64,000 nucleotides of DNA from Leucophora obtusa (lineage: Eukaryota; Arthropoda; Insecta; Diptera; Anthomyiidae), in the NCBI GenBank assembly GCA_949987735.1, contig OX465295.1, positions 362,437,866-362,501,865 on the forward strand. The letters run 5' to 3'. Under the pieces are notes generated by a model. That model did no database searches. It was given only the letters and a program-made list of their open reading frames with translations, and was not told the DNA's origin. A program made the translations under genes and the position numbers. Positions 33,916-45,760 of this stretch are shown here, one piece after another (position 1 is the stretch's first letter; every line of letters begins with the position of its first letter).

Positions 33916-34818
33916 CAGTGTTGCCACTTTTTGAATAATTATTCAAAAATGGGACTGTTTACACATTCCTTGGATCATTTTTGAATAATGACATTTTTGT
34001 GTAGTTTTTGTGTAATTTCGCTTTTTAATGAAAAATTTACTAAATTCCATGCTTTCAAGGCCAACATCCGATAAAAAGAGTTTGTTTGTGCAACATCTAC
34101 CACAAATTTACAGTTTCTGCTGAATAATTTTTGTAAATTTTTTTAGCACGAAACCCAATTTACTTACAGAAAGTAAAAAATGTTGGTTTATATTTTATTT
34201 GTGCATAAACCCCGTATTTTGTTAATTTTTTGAGAAAATAATTGTCAAATTGCATTCAAAATAATTATTTTTGTCTTGGGTGGCAAGACCATTTGAAATT
34301 AGGGAAAAAAAATTTGGGTTTGTTATGATTGCGACTTTCTCATGACTGCAAAAAACTTGTAATTTCCAATATTAAACCATTTTCCCTAAATTTAGCACAT
34401 ATTATAATATTGTAATTCAAACACTATTTCCAAAATTTCTGTCAACATAATTTTTGGTACGTTTTTTAAATCGAAAAATGGCAAGCTTTCGAAATTTTCA
34501 GATTTAAGAAGTGGCTTTTCTTGGAGCTTTCATGTTGCTTCCATCGGTTCAGGCCTCAAAACTTAAACTCTATGACATTGTGAAATTTCATAGCAATCCA
34601 ACCAGCCGGTAAGACCAAAGTGACTGAATTATTTCCACATTATTTCGATTCTGCCCCACTGTGCACAGGAAAATCCAAAGAGCCACATAATTTTTTTATA
34701 AAAATAATTATTATTTTAAACTAATAAAAAATATAAATTTTTTGTGTAATTTCACACGGTTTTGGATAATTTTTGTCCTACTGCTGTGTATTTTTTTCTC
34801 TTACTGGTGGCAACACTG
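33916..34818. mobile_element. hAT-type element, CAGTGTTGCCAC ends
   Basis: 903 bp bounded by CAGTGTTGCCAC and GTGGCAACACTG, flanked by a perfect 8-bp duplication GTTAGTGG (33908-33915 and 34819-34826). Subterminal words TTTTTGAATAATTATTC / GGATAATTTTTG recur. No transposase. A truncated relative starts near 50253. Confidence 0.88.
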
Positions 34819-35043
34819 GTTAGTGGTCTTGTTTTCAGGTGAAATTGAATTTGTTTTTAAATACATTTTCCGCAGTCTTTAAATACAAAATCGTTTAAGT
34901 GTATATTTGCACAAGCTTTTATTTCTGTCATTAAAACCTCTTGATGTTATTAAATCAATTAACTTTTATTAATGTTAATCACAAATTTACACATCGCAAT
35001 ATCAGCATTAATACTTAAAGGTTTACATTTAAATTTGTTTATA

Positions 35044-35064
35044 ATACACACACACACACAAACA
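35044..35064 (+). repeat. CA dinucleotide microsatellite
   Basis: About ten CA units followed by AAACACAAACA. Simple sequence. Confidence 0.85.
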
Positions 35065-35701
35065 CAAACATTTATAATCATTGTCGTCGAAAACACATAT
35101 TGGCTTTATTATACAATATGATTGTTTAGGAATTTGCAATATAAACTTGTGGTTTTTGGCCTTAATCCACTAAAATACATAAAATATGCTAATAACAAAC
35201 ACACTCTTAAAACGAAACGAGGACAAACAATAATAAACAAATTCTTGTTTTGTTTAACAATAACAATACAAAAAAGATATAGACGAGGGTCATCCTGTAA
35301 GTTTATACAAAATCGCATTTACACTTGGAAAATTAACAGCAAATAATTTTTATCGTCTACGCTTTCATTTTGTATTCAAATTGTGGTTTACAAAATTAAT
35401 TTACTTCAAACAGTTTTTTCTGAATTTCAAACAAAGTATCAAAACAAAAAAATTTGCACAGCAGCAACACAACTTCTCCAATCAACACTCGGTATCCAAC
35501 TATTGAATGTGAAAAAAGCGCATCATAATGTGATAATTACTTGTGAAAAGGGAGAAAAAACAATAGGATTAAGAGAGGAAACATTCTAATTGAAAAATAA
35601 ATTGCTCAAGTATTAGTTAATTCTGGCTCTTCTGATTACAAAAACATACATTGTATACGCTGTGATTGAAAACACTTGAATTAGCCACACTCAGCGCTTT
35701 G

Positions 35702-35790
35702 CCGACCATGGTGTAACTTTTTAAGAGGTGATGCTACGAGTCATAGCATGTGCAGAGGGCTGCCAGTTCAATCCCCGGTCATGGCAATAC
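35702..35790 (+). tRNA. tRNA-like module (SINE-like head)
   Basis: CCGACCATGGTGTAAC at one end and CCCCGGTCATGGCAA at the other can form an acceptor-like stem. GAGGGCTGCCAGTTCAATCCCCGG gives a B-box-like T arm. The roughly 170 bp that follow end near a CTT repeat (about 35946), as in a tRNA-headed SINE. Confidence 0.45.
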
Positions 35791-36584
35791 ACAAAAAGTT
35801 TTTCATATAGAGACAAATTAAAGACTAAAAAATTACTTTGATCAGTTGACACATAAACTAACCACTGACAAGTCTTTGGGTGAGACGAAACTGGGGAAGT
35901 CTGGTGATTCCCTTGTGTCTGTTAAATTTTTCAATAAAAATGTTTTCTTCTTCTTCTTCCTAAAAATCAACTCCAAAAAAATAGAGTTTACACGATAACG
36001 TTTACGTTGGAGGAATTGTTAAGATTTATAAGTAGGCTTGAGTCAACAGCTGTTATTCCAGAAATCATCGTTGCTGTGCGGTCTCATGAATTATAGGCAT
36101 CTCTGGGAAATGGGATACCTGCATTATAAGAAATCTTACATTATCATTTAGGTAAAATAAACATACATATTTGCCCATGTGATTCCATATAAATTAAGAG
36201 ATTTTCAAATTATGACTTGCGAGGATTTGTGAAAAAAAAGATTGAAAAATTCAATGCTACCCACGGCAAAAAATCATTGCATTATGTAACTACCCAGTCA
36301 GAAATCGCCAGTGGTACAAAAAATCAAGCACTGGCATACCACTGGGTAACCACGGAACACTCATTTGGTAAGCTTTGCCAGCGTTTGCAAAAAGCGTTTT
36401 ACCAGTATTTGTTTTACAAAAATTTCGGTGGTTTATAAAAAAAAACCACTGGCAAAGAATTGGCTTAGAGTGATATGCCAAGGCGTGCAACCAGTGGTTA
36501 TCCAGTGCTACCTAGCCAATGCTACCAGGCGTACAAAAATCAATTCACTGGTAGACCAATGATTTTATAAAAATGCTGACGCTT

Positions 36585-36645
36585 CGTTAAAAAATGTTTG
36601 TAGTCAGAAGGTTCCGAGTTCAAATCCGGTTGCAAGCAAAAAATT
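36585..36645 (+). tRNA. tRNA-like fragment (3' half)
   Basis: GTAGTCAGAAGGTTCCGAGTTCAAATCCGGTTGCAAGC is a tRNA variable-loop/T-arm with a good GTTCAAATCC B box. The 5' half (D arm) is not recognisable. An A/T-rich tail follows. Confidence 0.45.
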
Positions 36646-36860
36646 TTTTTTGGATTTTTTTTAATTAAAAATATTTTTGTTTTATAAAACCAATTTTTTT
36701 TGTTTGTGGGAAAGCTCCTTCAGGACCCACTTTTCTTTTGCCCTCCCAACACTGGCATACTAGTTACAAAAAATTGTTTGCCAGTACCAGCATTTTGGCA
36801 CAGCCAGTAGTTGTCCAGCTATTATCACTCATTTATGTGTTTAGCCATCAAATATTACAT

Positions 36861-36932
36861 GTCTCGTTAGCTCAGTGGGTAGAGCAGTCGTCTGCCAATC
36901 TGACGGCCTGGGTTCAAATCACGGCAGGACCA
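36861..36932 (+). tRNA. tRNA-like module, best preserved of the set
   Basis: GTCTCGT-TA-GCTCAGTGGGTAGAGC forms acceptor and D arms, and a TCTGCCAATC anticodon region and CTGGGTTCAAATCACGG T arm follow. The 3' end GCAGGAC pairs with GTCTCGT at about six of seven positions and is followed by CA. The anticodon stem is irregular (GCC at the usual position). A T7 run lies about 20 bp downstream. Because it sits inside a mobile element with relatives elsewhere, a tRNA-derived module is likelier than a host gene. Confidence 0.55.
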
Positions 36933-37407
36933 AAAAAAATACATATGAACTTTTTTTAAATTTTATTTTGGAAAATATATTTCGAGACCACCTATTTATT
37001 GGTTTTGCCAGCGTTTTGCCAACGTTAAAAATTTTGTTCCTCCAGTGCTTTTCCGGCGCTTTTTGAACAGCCGGTCCTTTTGTCTAATGATGTTATCATT
37101 TTGGAAATGGGAAAGCACTTTTTGCCAGTACTTTTACCATCTGTTAATGTGCTTTGCCACCGCTTTCCCGTTTGTATTTTTCTGACTGGGTACATACATG
37201 ATAATGGTAACTCTTCCTTTTTTCTTACATTTCTTATTACATTTCTTATTACCAGGCAAGTTTAAAATTGTAGAAAACAAGTTGCTATGGTCACCCAAAT
37301 TGGCATGAAAACCCAGCAAAATTGGCATGAAAAAAATCAAAAATGGCATGCTAATAATTTAAAAAAATACTGGTTAATTTAAGTGTTTGTTTTTAATATT
37401 TCTAAGA

Positions 37408-37660
37408 AAAAACGAGTAGGAAAGTTAAAGTCGGGCATGCCGACTATATAATACCCTACACCAGTCTGTTTAAAAGCTAACTAATATTTTTATCCGAAAT
37501 TTGAATGGTTTAAAATGAACGTGTGTCAAAATTTGCTATGTGAGTCAGCGAACCAAATTTCATTGAAATATCTTCGTATTTGTGACCTGCAGCGTATAAA
37601 CAAGGCAATTTTTTTTTTGGGGGGGGGCCTTTATGTGGGTAGGAAATGGCACACTCTTCC
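37408..37660 (+). mobile_element. DINE-like element, 5' fragment
   Basis: AACGAGTAGGAAAGTTAAAGTCGGGCATGCCGACTAT.. and TACCCTACACCAGTCTG match the start of the copy at 49340-49880, followed by TGAGTCAGCGAACCAAATTTCATTGAAATAT. The match fades after a T/G-homopolymer junction. Confidence 0.65.
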
Positions 37661-39445
37661 ATTTATGTATACATGTGTGTATGTGTCATTTCTTAGCTTA
37701 TTTGTTTTTCAACTATTACCAAAAAAATAAAAGCGTAATTTCGATTTAAAAATTTTTCTGTGCTTCTAAAGCCTTCAATTTGTTGTTTATTGCTCAAAAT
37801 TTCAAAATTGGATATTTGTTTAATTTTATTGTATTAAGATTCAACTTAAAAAAAGACAATAAAAAAATTTTAAAATTCATATCTTTAAAAAAAAAACGCC
37901 CTCTTGAAAATTTCAGGATCTTTTGAGATCAGTTATAGGTTTTATTTAAAAAAAAATTGAGCAAAAAAATAGGTTTTTGAGGTTTTGGATTTTTAAAATT
38001 GAAAAATTTTTAATTTTTTTATTTTTCAATATTTTTATTTAATACGGCTAAATATCCTCTTTAAAACGAGCTGAGAACCATTTTTGTAGCTATTATAGTT
38101 TTCGAGATATTCAAAAAATAACCTCGTAACAAAGCAAAAAATTAGAAAAATTATGACATTTTTTGAAATTTTAAATATTGCATAACTTTTGAACAAAAAT
38201 TTGTAATTTTTTTCCTTTGGCAAAACTTCGTTATATGATGAAAGAAAAGTTCTGACCAAAATTCATCCAAATGGATGGGGTCGAGTCCAACCATTGGTCG
38301 ATTTGAGATGTAATGACCCATGTATATATTTTGCTTTTAATATTGCCAGCACCGTTCTTTCTTTAAAAAACCATATACTTTTGCAATATTATAAATTAAA
38401 CAACATTAAGAAGACTAAAATACATTTATGAGTTTCTAATACGCCAATTGAGCCAAACAAAACATAAATGTAAACAAAATGTGAAAGTAAAATCTATCTT
38501 CAATTTGGCTGAATAGTACATTGGTGGAGTATTAAGCTACAAAAGTTAAATGGACGACCCTTCAGTTTTGTAAAAATTTATTACTTTTTTATATTTTATT
38601 TTTTAACACATTAACCTAAAATAATATAAATATAATAAAAAAACAACACCCTAATGTCAATCTCTGGAAGAAGAAATGCCTGTACATTCTTGGTTGTGGC
38701 AAATATATATTGTGTTTGTCTAAATATGTGTTTTTAGATTTATGTTTTACCTACATACACAATGGAATGTTTAACAATTCGATGTTAACATTTGCTAAAG
38801 TTATTCGTGGTTTTTATTGCATTGTTATCATAAATACGTATTTTCCGGTCATTTTCCTACATCGATAGGGTGTGTCCTTTTTCCCTTGACAATGTTTATT
38901 TGCTAGGGTTTCTGTTTTTTAATCATCAAGACTTTCAACAGTTGTTGTAATTCTTGCATTTACCAGTGTCTGTCTGTCTGTCTGTGTAGATATCCCTATT
39001 TTATTGCATTTTATTATGTTTGTATACTAATCGAATACATAAAATCATTCTTCGTTTCATTCTATTTTTATTTTTTTTTTTTTTTTATTCTTTTTTTATT
39101 ATTACATCAATATTACTAATATGTTGGTTGAATTTGTAAGCTTCTCTCGCTTGATGCTAAATCAAGCATCAATAATGATTCCCTTTCATTTACTATTTCT
39201 AAGGGAGTGAAAATTTGTTTGTGACAAATTTAACTGTTCAAAGAAAATTATTATTATTACTTTAAAGCAAATGATAGGGGGAGGGATGATTTTAAAAGGG
39301 ATTTAAATGTAATCATTATTAGTTTTGTAAAACTTCAAATTGAATTAATTAAAGACTCTTTAGAATTTAGAAATTGTTTAAAGTCATTAGCAAACTTTGA
39401 ATACAGAAAATATTTTACATAATGAAATGTTAAATTGTGTAAAAT

Positions 39446-39530
39446 CCCAGCAACATTTTTTGCAATCGGTTGCCAAGCACACCAATTCTGCAACTGGTTT
39501 AACTAGAGCCGATGACATGACTAGTTCTTC
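39446..39530. repeat. CCC-GGG group fragment, CCCAGCAACATTTTTTGCAATCGGTTG
   Basis: The end-like sequence shares TGCAATCGGTTG with the element at 54452-54763, and AACTGGTTTAACTAG / ACTAGTTCTTCAACCCGTTCC words follow. The opposite terminus is not found. Confidence 0.45.
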
Positions 39531-39654
39531 AACCCGTTCCACGGATCTTAGATATTGCTGACAAAGAATGAATTCTAGAATTAGTGCTTATTAGAGCTTA
39601 CTTACTACTTAGAATATAATTAATTTAAATTTTGTATGAAAAAATTTATATTTT

Positions 39655-39830
39655 TTTATGAAAATGGTACCGGTGTCGTACCGGTATTAAGGGAAAAGGT
39701 TTTTGAATACCGGTATTTTTTTTAATTAAAAATTTCGGTATTGGTACCGGTATCGGTTATCAATTTGAAAGGCTTTTGAAACGGATAACGGTATTATAAA
39801 GGTATCGGTTGCCAACCTTGATTTTAAGTG
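39655..39830. repeat. ACCGGTATCGGT word array
   Basis: Repeated TACCGGTATT / AATACCGGTA words ending GGTATCGGTTGCCAACCTTG. Related to 32505-32830. Ends not defined. Confidence 0.5.
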
Positions 39831-39906
39831 TTAATTTTCAAAATTATTTATAACTAACCCAATCGTAAATTTTACACAATTTATTGTTAAAATATAATAT
39901 GTTCAT

Positions 39907-40504
39907 TAGACCGTACCTCAAAAAAAAAGTTCACCGTACACCCTCCAATATGAAGTATTTTTGCAAGGCAGTTTGAAATTTTTTTTTTTTTTTTGGCCGA
40001 ACGTATGGGTCACTTTTTTCAATTTTTCGTTATAGTTTCGACAAAAAAAATTAAAAAAAATGTGAATTTGCCTCTAGGAAAAGGAAAAAATCCAATGAAA
40101 AAAATTTAAAAAGGCGACCCTACGTTCGGCAACCAATATATAAAAAAGTTTCTACTGGGTTTATCGAAAAACTTCCTTTGCAAAAATTTAATAACTTTTT
40201 GCGAGCTTTAATTTTCTGACATAAGAGTGCTACATTAGGGTAGTAGCAACTGAGATCTGGTGGGTAACTACTAGAACGGGATTTTTGAGGTCAATGACCC
40301 TTAGAGCAAAACACTGGTCATCTTGAGAGAAAAACCTCGATGTTTCATACTTTAAGATCCGACTGTAAATGCCAAAGATATAACGAAAAATGTAAAATGG
40401 CGATCCCTACATTCGGCAAAAAAAAAAAAAATTTTTTTTTGAAACCTCCTTGCAAAAATACTTCATATTTTTTTTTTTTTTTGCCTGTAAGGTGGTACGC
40501 TCTA
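39907..40504 (-). mobile_element. hAT-type MITE, TAGAGYGTACC family, copy E
   Basis: 598 bp from TAGACCGTACC to GGTACGCTCTA, flanked by a perfect 8-bp duplication ATGTTCAT (39899-39906 and 40505-40512). Orientation opposite to copies B and D. Non-coding. Confidence 0.9.
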
Positions 40505-40526
40505 ATGTTCATGTTTCTGTTAGTAC

Positions 40527-40654
40527 TAGGGATGCCAAACGGGAAATACCGAATCCCGAAATCCCGGGATTGGCAAAATCCCCAATCCCGAGATTTTTTA
40601 GAAGTAATCCCGAATCCCGGGATATTCAAATATCAATACCGATTGGCTTCCCTA
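40527..40654. mobile_element. 128-bp hAT-type MITE, word AATCCCGGGATT
   Basis: TAGGGATGCCAA and TTGGCTTCCCTA are inverted ends. The 8-bp duplication GTTAGTAC is perfect (40519-40526, 40655-40662). Inside, CGAATCCCG, AATCCCGGGATTGG and CCCCAATCCCGAG words fill almost the whole unit. It inserted 14 bp from the target duplication of copy E. Confidence 0.88.
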
Positions 40655-40667
40655 GTTAGTACCCGGT

Positions 40668-40709
40668 AGATGGCGCCACCTATGTATCCGAAGTTTTACA
40701 GATGGCGCT
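40668..40709 (+). promoter_or_regulatory. Pair of AGATGGCGC motifs (CTCF-like, tentative)
   Basis: AGATGGCGCC at 40668 and AGATGGCGCT at 40700 share the core reported for insect CTCF-type insulator sites. Sequence likeness only; the motif is short. Confidence 0.25.
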
Positions 40710-41865
40710 GTTTCTTTCCCTACCGAGCAAAATTGACAAAAATTCGAATATAAAATACAAAAACCCCGTGAAAAAGTTATCTCTATCCAAAATGTAAATT
40801 GTTGTGACCTTGGACCATTGGAAAATTTTAATAAAAATTTATAAAATATATTTCGAGTTTAGACAACACGGACAAAATGTTTGCTGCTTTCATTACATGT
40901 GCTTAGATGATATGGACTAGGCCCGGAGAGGTTCCCCAGACCCTAAATTTTAACAAATTTTACGGCTCAGTATACTTAAAAATAAAACTGTAGTTTTACT
41001 AATTTTTTACTTAAATCAACAAATTTTATTTTAAGCCAAAAAGAGGAACAAGTTCACCATTTAATACTACTGAAATTGTCTGACATTGAATTTGAAATAA
41101 AAAACTAACATTGACATTGAATTTGAAAAAAAAACTAATTACAATTGAGCAAAAAAAGCATTTGTTTACTAAAAAAAAAGGCGATGGTTAGATTGCTTTT
41201 GTTAAAGTAACAAATTTTTGTGTTGGGCCAACAGACTTATTATTTTGAGTGTAGTATTTATTAGCTTCTATTCACTGCACAAATATTTGTTGTTAAAACT
41301 TTTGGGATCACCAAAATTTTAATGGAAATCCTAGCATTTATGCAAAATTTAAATTTTTTTCAGGTTTTTTTAATGCATTTCGGAATATTTCATTTTATCA
41401 TTATGATAATGAAATCTTAAAATTAAATTTTTATAAATTTCAATTTCAATAAGTTTAATAAGTTCAATAATCACTCACCGTTGATTATTTTATTTGATGC
41501 TGATAATTGATGACACTGTAATGATACAATAAATACAATAAAACTGATTTAAAAGACAATTAAATTATAGTATTTTTAAATATAAATCCATACAAATTAT
41601 TACGCTTATTTATTACTCAACAATATTGCATTTTTTAAAATTGTGTTTAACCCTTGGGAAGTCCAGTACAAATCACAAGCAATTTTAAAATTAATAAAAC
41701 ATAGTTGCAGATACAGTATTTTGTTTGCAATAATTAAGATTTTGAAGTATTCTAAATGCAAAGGGATCATTAACCTAAAAAAGTCATAGAATTTGAAGGT
41801 TTTATTCTTAAAAAAAAAATTTTTAATTTATTATTTTTTTTCTTGAAGAAAACAAAACTTGTTAT

Positions 41866-42460
41866 AAGCTATTTCGACATGTTACATTTGGTAGATAAAA
41901 ACATAATTCACCTGCTGCGCTTACTCGCCAACATACAAAATTTAAAGAAAAATATATGATTACATATACCCTTACCAGTGTTGGAAAAAATATTGAGTCT
42001 AAAACTAGATTTGAAAAAATTTTAAACAAATTTAGAACGTTACTTTATGTTTGAAATAATGATAAAAATAAGTTACTATTGGTAATGCATTATTTTTTAT
42101 TTTGAAATAATGCAAAAAGTTACTAGTTATTAGTAACTCGTTATTTTATTGTTTAAAGTAATGTAGAAAGTAAGTCGGTGTTATTACTATTAGTCCAAAA
42201 AAATTTTATATGTCATTATTGTTTCTACACTGGGATGTCGCGAAAGATCAGATGGTAGGATGGCAATGCTATTACATGGTTCGTCTACTTTAACGAGGAA
42301 GTTTTATTAAAAATTTTTATAATAAAAAATATTGCTTTTATAAAACTTATTTTTGTTTTTGAATGTCTAATTTTAGACTCATTATTTTTGTCGATACTAA
42401 CAAGCATATATGTAACGACTTATTTCTTTAATTATTTTCTACACTAAGTCCTTATAAAAG
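41866..42460. mobile_element. Rearranged relative of element 2878-3534
   Basis: GCTATTTCGACATGTTACAT, ACCTGCTGCGCTTACTCGCCAACATACAAAA and the end GTTTCTACACTGGG (42221-42234) match the right half of 2878-3534. After 42234 an inverted piece follows, TAGACTCATTATTTTTGTCGATACTAACAAGC, matching its left half. A GATCAGATGGTAGGATGGCAATG stretch recalls the tRNA-like module. The layout suggests deletion plus inversion. Confidence 0.55.
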
Positions 42461-43470
42461 AAATCGGTTATAGAACACAAATTGGAATCTATGCTAATTT
42501 AGTAAAAGGTGTTCTGCAACCAGTTTTCTGGATTTTACCTTTTTACTGGGTATCTATATACAATAGAACAAGCTCTTTTCGGTCCTGCTAGGGTTAATTT
42601 CTTGATATTACATCTGATAGTAATTTATATAATCGGTCTTAAAACAAAACAAATATCACAATAATAACAAAAAGAAATATATAATAAATGTTAACTCGTT
42701 AATTTTTGTGTTTATTGACAGTTGATAAATGTACGATAAATATAAAAAAAACCAACACATGATAGAAGAAAAATAAATCAGAAATTTATTTGCAAGTATC
42801 TGTCCATGCATGGTGTGTACGAATAAGATATATATATATATTCACTATATATGATATATTGATTATAAACACGAATATATATAGATATTGTTAGATTGCA
42901 ATAAATTACAGTAAGGAACAAAATAGTAGCAGACTCAAAGATATATTTTTTTTATAACAAACAAGCGCAAAATAAAGAAAAATACAAATTTAACAGATTC
43001 AAAAAATATGCTTTTAATATTGAATTCCATCAACACTTAGACGACCGTAAATTTCCGCCGTAACTATTTTTATTTTTTCTTTAATTTTTGTGATCTACTT
43101 ACTATCCAGTGATAGTAATGCGACAACAAATGGTCTCCATAGACTTCCTATTTAACTCTAATTTCGAATGTCAAGTATAGTTATTTCTATCAGTTGAATA
43201 AAATATATTTTTCGGCTGCTAAGGGCATAATCACCTTATATAATATTTACAGTACCTACCGATTTTCTATTGGCCCTTCAAAGGCAGCTTTTTAGAACCA
43301 TATTTACCAAAAAAAAAGCTCTGAATTTTTATCCTAAACAGGCAATAGTCCCAAATTTCTAAAGCTACTATCCAAAAAAACTAAGCAACAAACAATTTAA
43401 AAAAATTTTGACAATATTCATAGCAAACATTTTTCAATGAAAAATAAACAACGCTGAGATCTCAAGGAAT

Positions 43471-43818
43471 AAACGATTAAAAAAGTTAAAGTCGGGCATG
43501 CCTACTATACGATACCTACACTAGTCTAGTTGAAAGCCAACAAATGTTTGGATCTGAAATTCGTTGAAATGGACTTGAGTCAAAATTTGTTTATAGGATG
43601 ATAAAAAAATTTTAAAATGGTAAGAAATTTTAATTTTATCTAATGTTAGGCATGTTTAACAGAAATGGGAATTATAATCCATATGGGTGATAGGTCCAAA
43701 TATTGACCAATTCTATCTAGAATCCAGAGGCTTTATCTTTGGGCCCAAATCAGTCAGCGTACCAAATTATCATATAGTCGGCATGCCCGACTTTAACTTT
43801 TTTTACTCGTTTTTAGAA
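43471..43818. mobile_element. DINE-like foldback copy
   Basis: Begins AAACGATTAAAAAAGTTAAAGTCGGGCATGCC and ends with the inverse GGCATGCCCGACTTTAACTTTTTTTACTCGTTT. It is bounded by two head ends of the 49340-49880 family in opposite orientation. Confidence 0.65.
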
Positions 43819-44323
43819 AAAAAAATATAATACTATTTTTAAATACCGTTGAGATAAAAGTATTTGTTAGCAGATTATGCTCGATTTTAGAGAGTTTGAA
43901 ATGATGTATCAATCATTCACATAGATAAATTAATAACAAAGTTAAAGAGCAGTTTTTTGAAAATGTTATTATTTTATCCAAATTTGCCATCCTTTGATAA
44001 CCACTGGAGCTAGGAGTCCTATTCTCGCGGGTATATCTTAGTTATGCAAGGTAGAACTACTATAAGCATTTTATTAAAGGAATTAAATGTGCTAAAATCC
44101 CAAACGTAGTTAACAAATTGTGAAAAATAATCTGTTGAAGTCATGTCCATATGCGGTTTTCATTCTTGACTAAGAAAATCTTGCCTAATGCTTCGTCCCA
44201 TGGATAAAAAGCAAAAAATAAAATGTTGTCTCAAATTAAGATTAAAGAGACATTTTTTGAAAGATAATAAAGTTACTCAAATAAATGTCAAAAAAAAAAT
44301 ATTTGGTGTAACTGCTTTTGCCG

Positions 44324-44337
44324 CCACAAGAGGGCGC
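44324..44337 (+). promoter_or_regulatory. CCACAAGAGGGCGC motif (CTCF-like, tentative)
   Basis: Differs at one position from the commonly quoted CTCF core CCASYAGRKGGCRS. Single site in unannotated intron; no supporting context. Confidence 0.25.
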
Positions 44338-44787
44338 TAAACTCAGAGAATTTTATACAAAAATGACTGAACAGAAAAATGGGTGTTAATTGTTTCACGA
44401 AAATAATTCTCAAAAATAAATTTTTTTAGAAACTGGTTCAAAGATTTTTTTTAATTACTTCAATATATTTGTAATTAAATTAAAATATCGATTTTAGAAT
44501 ATCTTTGCAAAATAATTATTTATTATTTCTCCTAAAAAGACATTTTTTTTTTTTTTTGTTGAAAATCCAAAAATTACTTAAGTTTGATGGAGTATAAAAA
44601 AATCATATAAAATAAGATATTCTTTTTTTTTCCTTTTTTTGTAAGTTTATACTGTTATATAATAGATCATCAAAAAATTAGTTACTATTTTTTACCAAAA
44701 ATTAAAAACAAAAATGTGTTTTTTGAAATTCCGGAATTCATGATTTTTACTCAAATTTCACGCATTTAAGAGTGTTTAGTATTCAAA

Positions 44788-45760
44788 CCATGTGAAGCTT
44801 CCATTTTAAGGTATAGAATGTGTTGAGTGGACTTATGTAAAACACTACGAGGAACATTTTTGTGGAACATTTTAATCCTCTAACTCTTCAATGAAAGGGA
44901 ATTTTTTGGACTCTTTTTAAAAAGGGACAAAAAAAGACCCGTAAGTTGAAGAGTTAGAGGGTTAAAATGTTCCACAAAAATGTTCCTCGTGGTGTTTTAT
45001 ATAAGTTCGCTGACCATATCCTATACCTAAAATGGAAAATTCCCATGGTTTCTCATTAAAATCCAGGTTTGTGGGACATTTGGGCGCCACTTCTGAATAA
45101 ATACGAAATTAACCCTTAAACACATTTTAAGTTTTTACTTATTACTGGCAGTGAAGTTAAATTTTCAATGCTGATGTCTTCAAAGACCTATAGTAGAATT
45201 TCAGGACAAATATTTTTGCGGGACATTTTAACGCTCTGTCTCTGCAACTTACGGGTCGTTTTTGTGCGTTTTAAAAAGGGGCCAAAAAAGTCCCTTTAAT
45301 TGAAATGTTAAAAGGTTAAAATGTTCCACAAAAATATTCCTCGTAGTGTTTTACATAAGCTCGCTGAACATACCCTATGCCTAAAATGGAAAATTCCCAT
45401 GGTTTCTCCCTGAAATCCAGTTTTGTGGGACATTTGGGCGCCACTTATGAATAAGTACGAAATTAACCCTTAAACACATTTTAAGTTTTTACTTATTACT
45501 GGCACTTAAGTTAAATTTTCAATGTTGATGTCTTCAGAGGCTTATGGTAGAATTTCATGACAAATATTTTTGCGGAACATTTCAACCCTCTAACTGTTCA
45601 ACTTACGGGTCGTTTTTGTAAGTCTTAAAAAGGGGCCACAAAAGTCCCTTTAATTGAAAAGTTAGAAGGTCAAAATGTTCCACAAAAATATTTCTTGTAG
45701 TGTTTTACATAACTTATGCCTAAAATGAAGGATTCACATGGTTTCCTATATTAATCCTAT
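44788..45760. repeat. Palindrome plus about 354-bp tandem repeat
   Basis: Left arm 44788-44905 and right arm 44930-45050 are inverted (AGGAACATTTTTGTGGAACATTTTAA / TTAAAATGTTCCACAAAAATGTTCCT). The unit then repeats in direct orientation with a 354-bp period (TTCCCATGGTTTCTC at 45040 and 45394), with a decayed third start near 45733. Related sequence is at 59605-59765 and 60090-60415. No coding. Confidence 0.7.

Larger units (their letters stand above)
36293..37190. mobile_element. CCC-GGG word-array element, word CCACTGG / CCAGTGG, with tRNA-like modules
   Basis: Perfect terminal repeats CCCAGTCAGAAA and TTTCTGACTGGG; TA on both sides (36291-36292, 37191-37192). The first 250 bp and last 200 bp are packed with (C)CACTGGT, GCCAGTG and GGCAAAGC words in both orientations. 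The middle holds two tRNA-like modules (36585-36645, 36861-36932), each followed by an A/T-rich tail. The many short ORFs are by-products. Confidence 0.85.

Noticed and set aside
36861..36932. Functional nuclear tRNA-Gly gene
   Set aside because: The anticodon stem pairs badly, the T stem has a mismatch and the unit lies inside a mobile element with relatives; listed only as tRNA-like.
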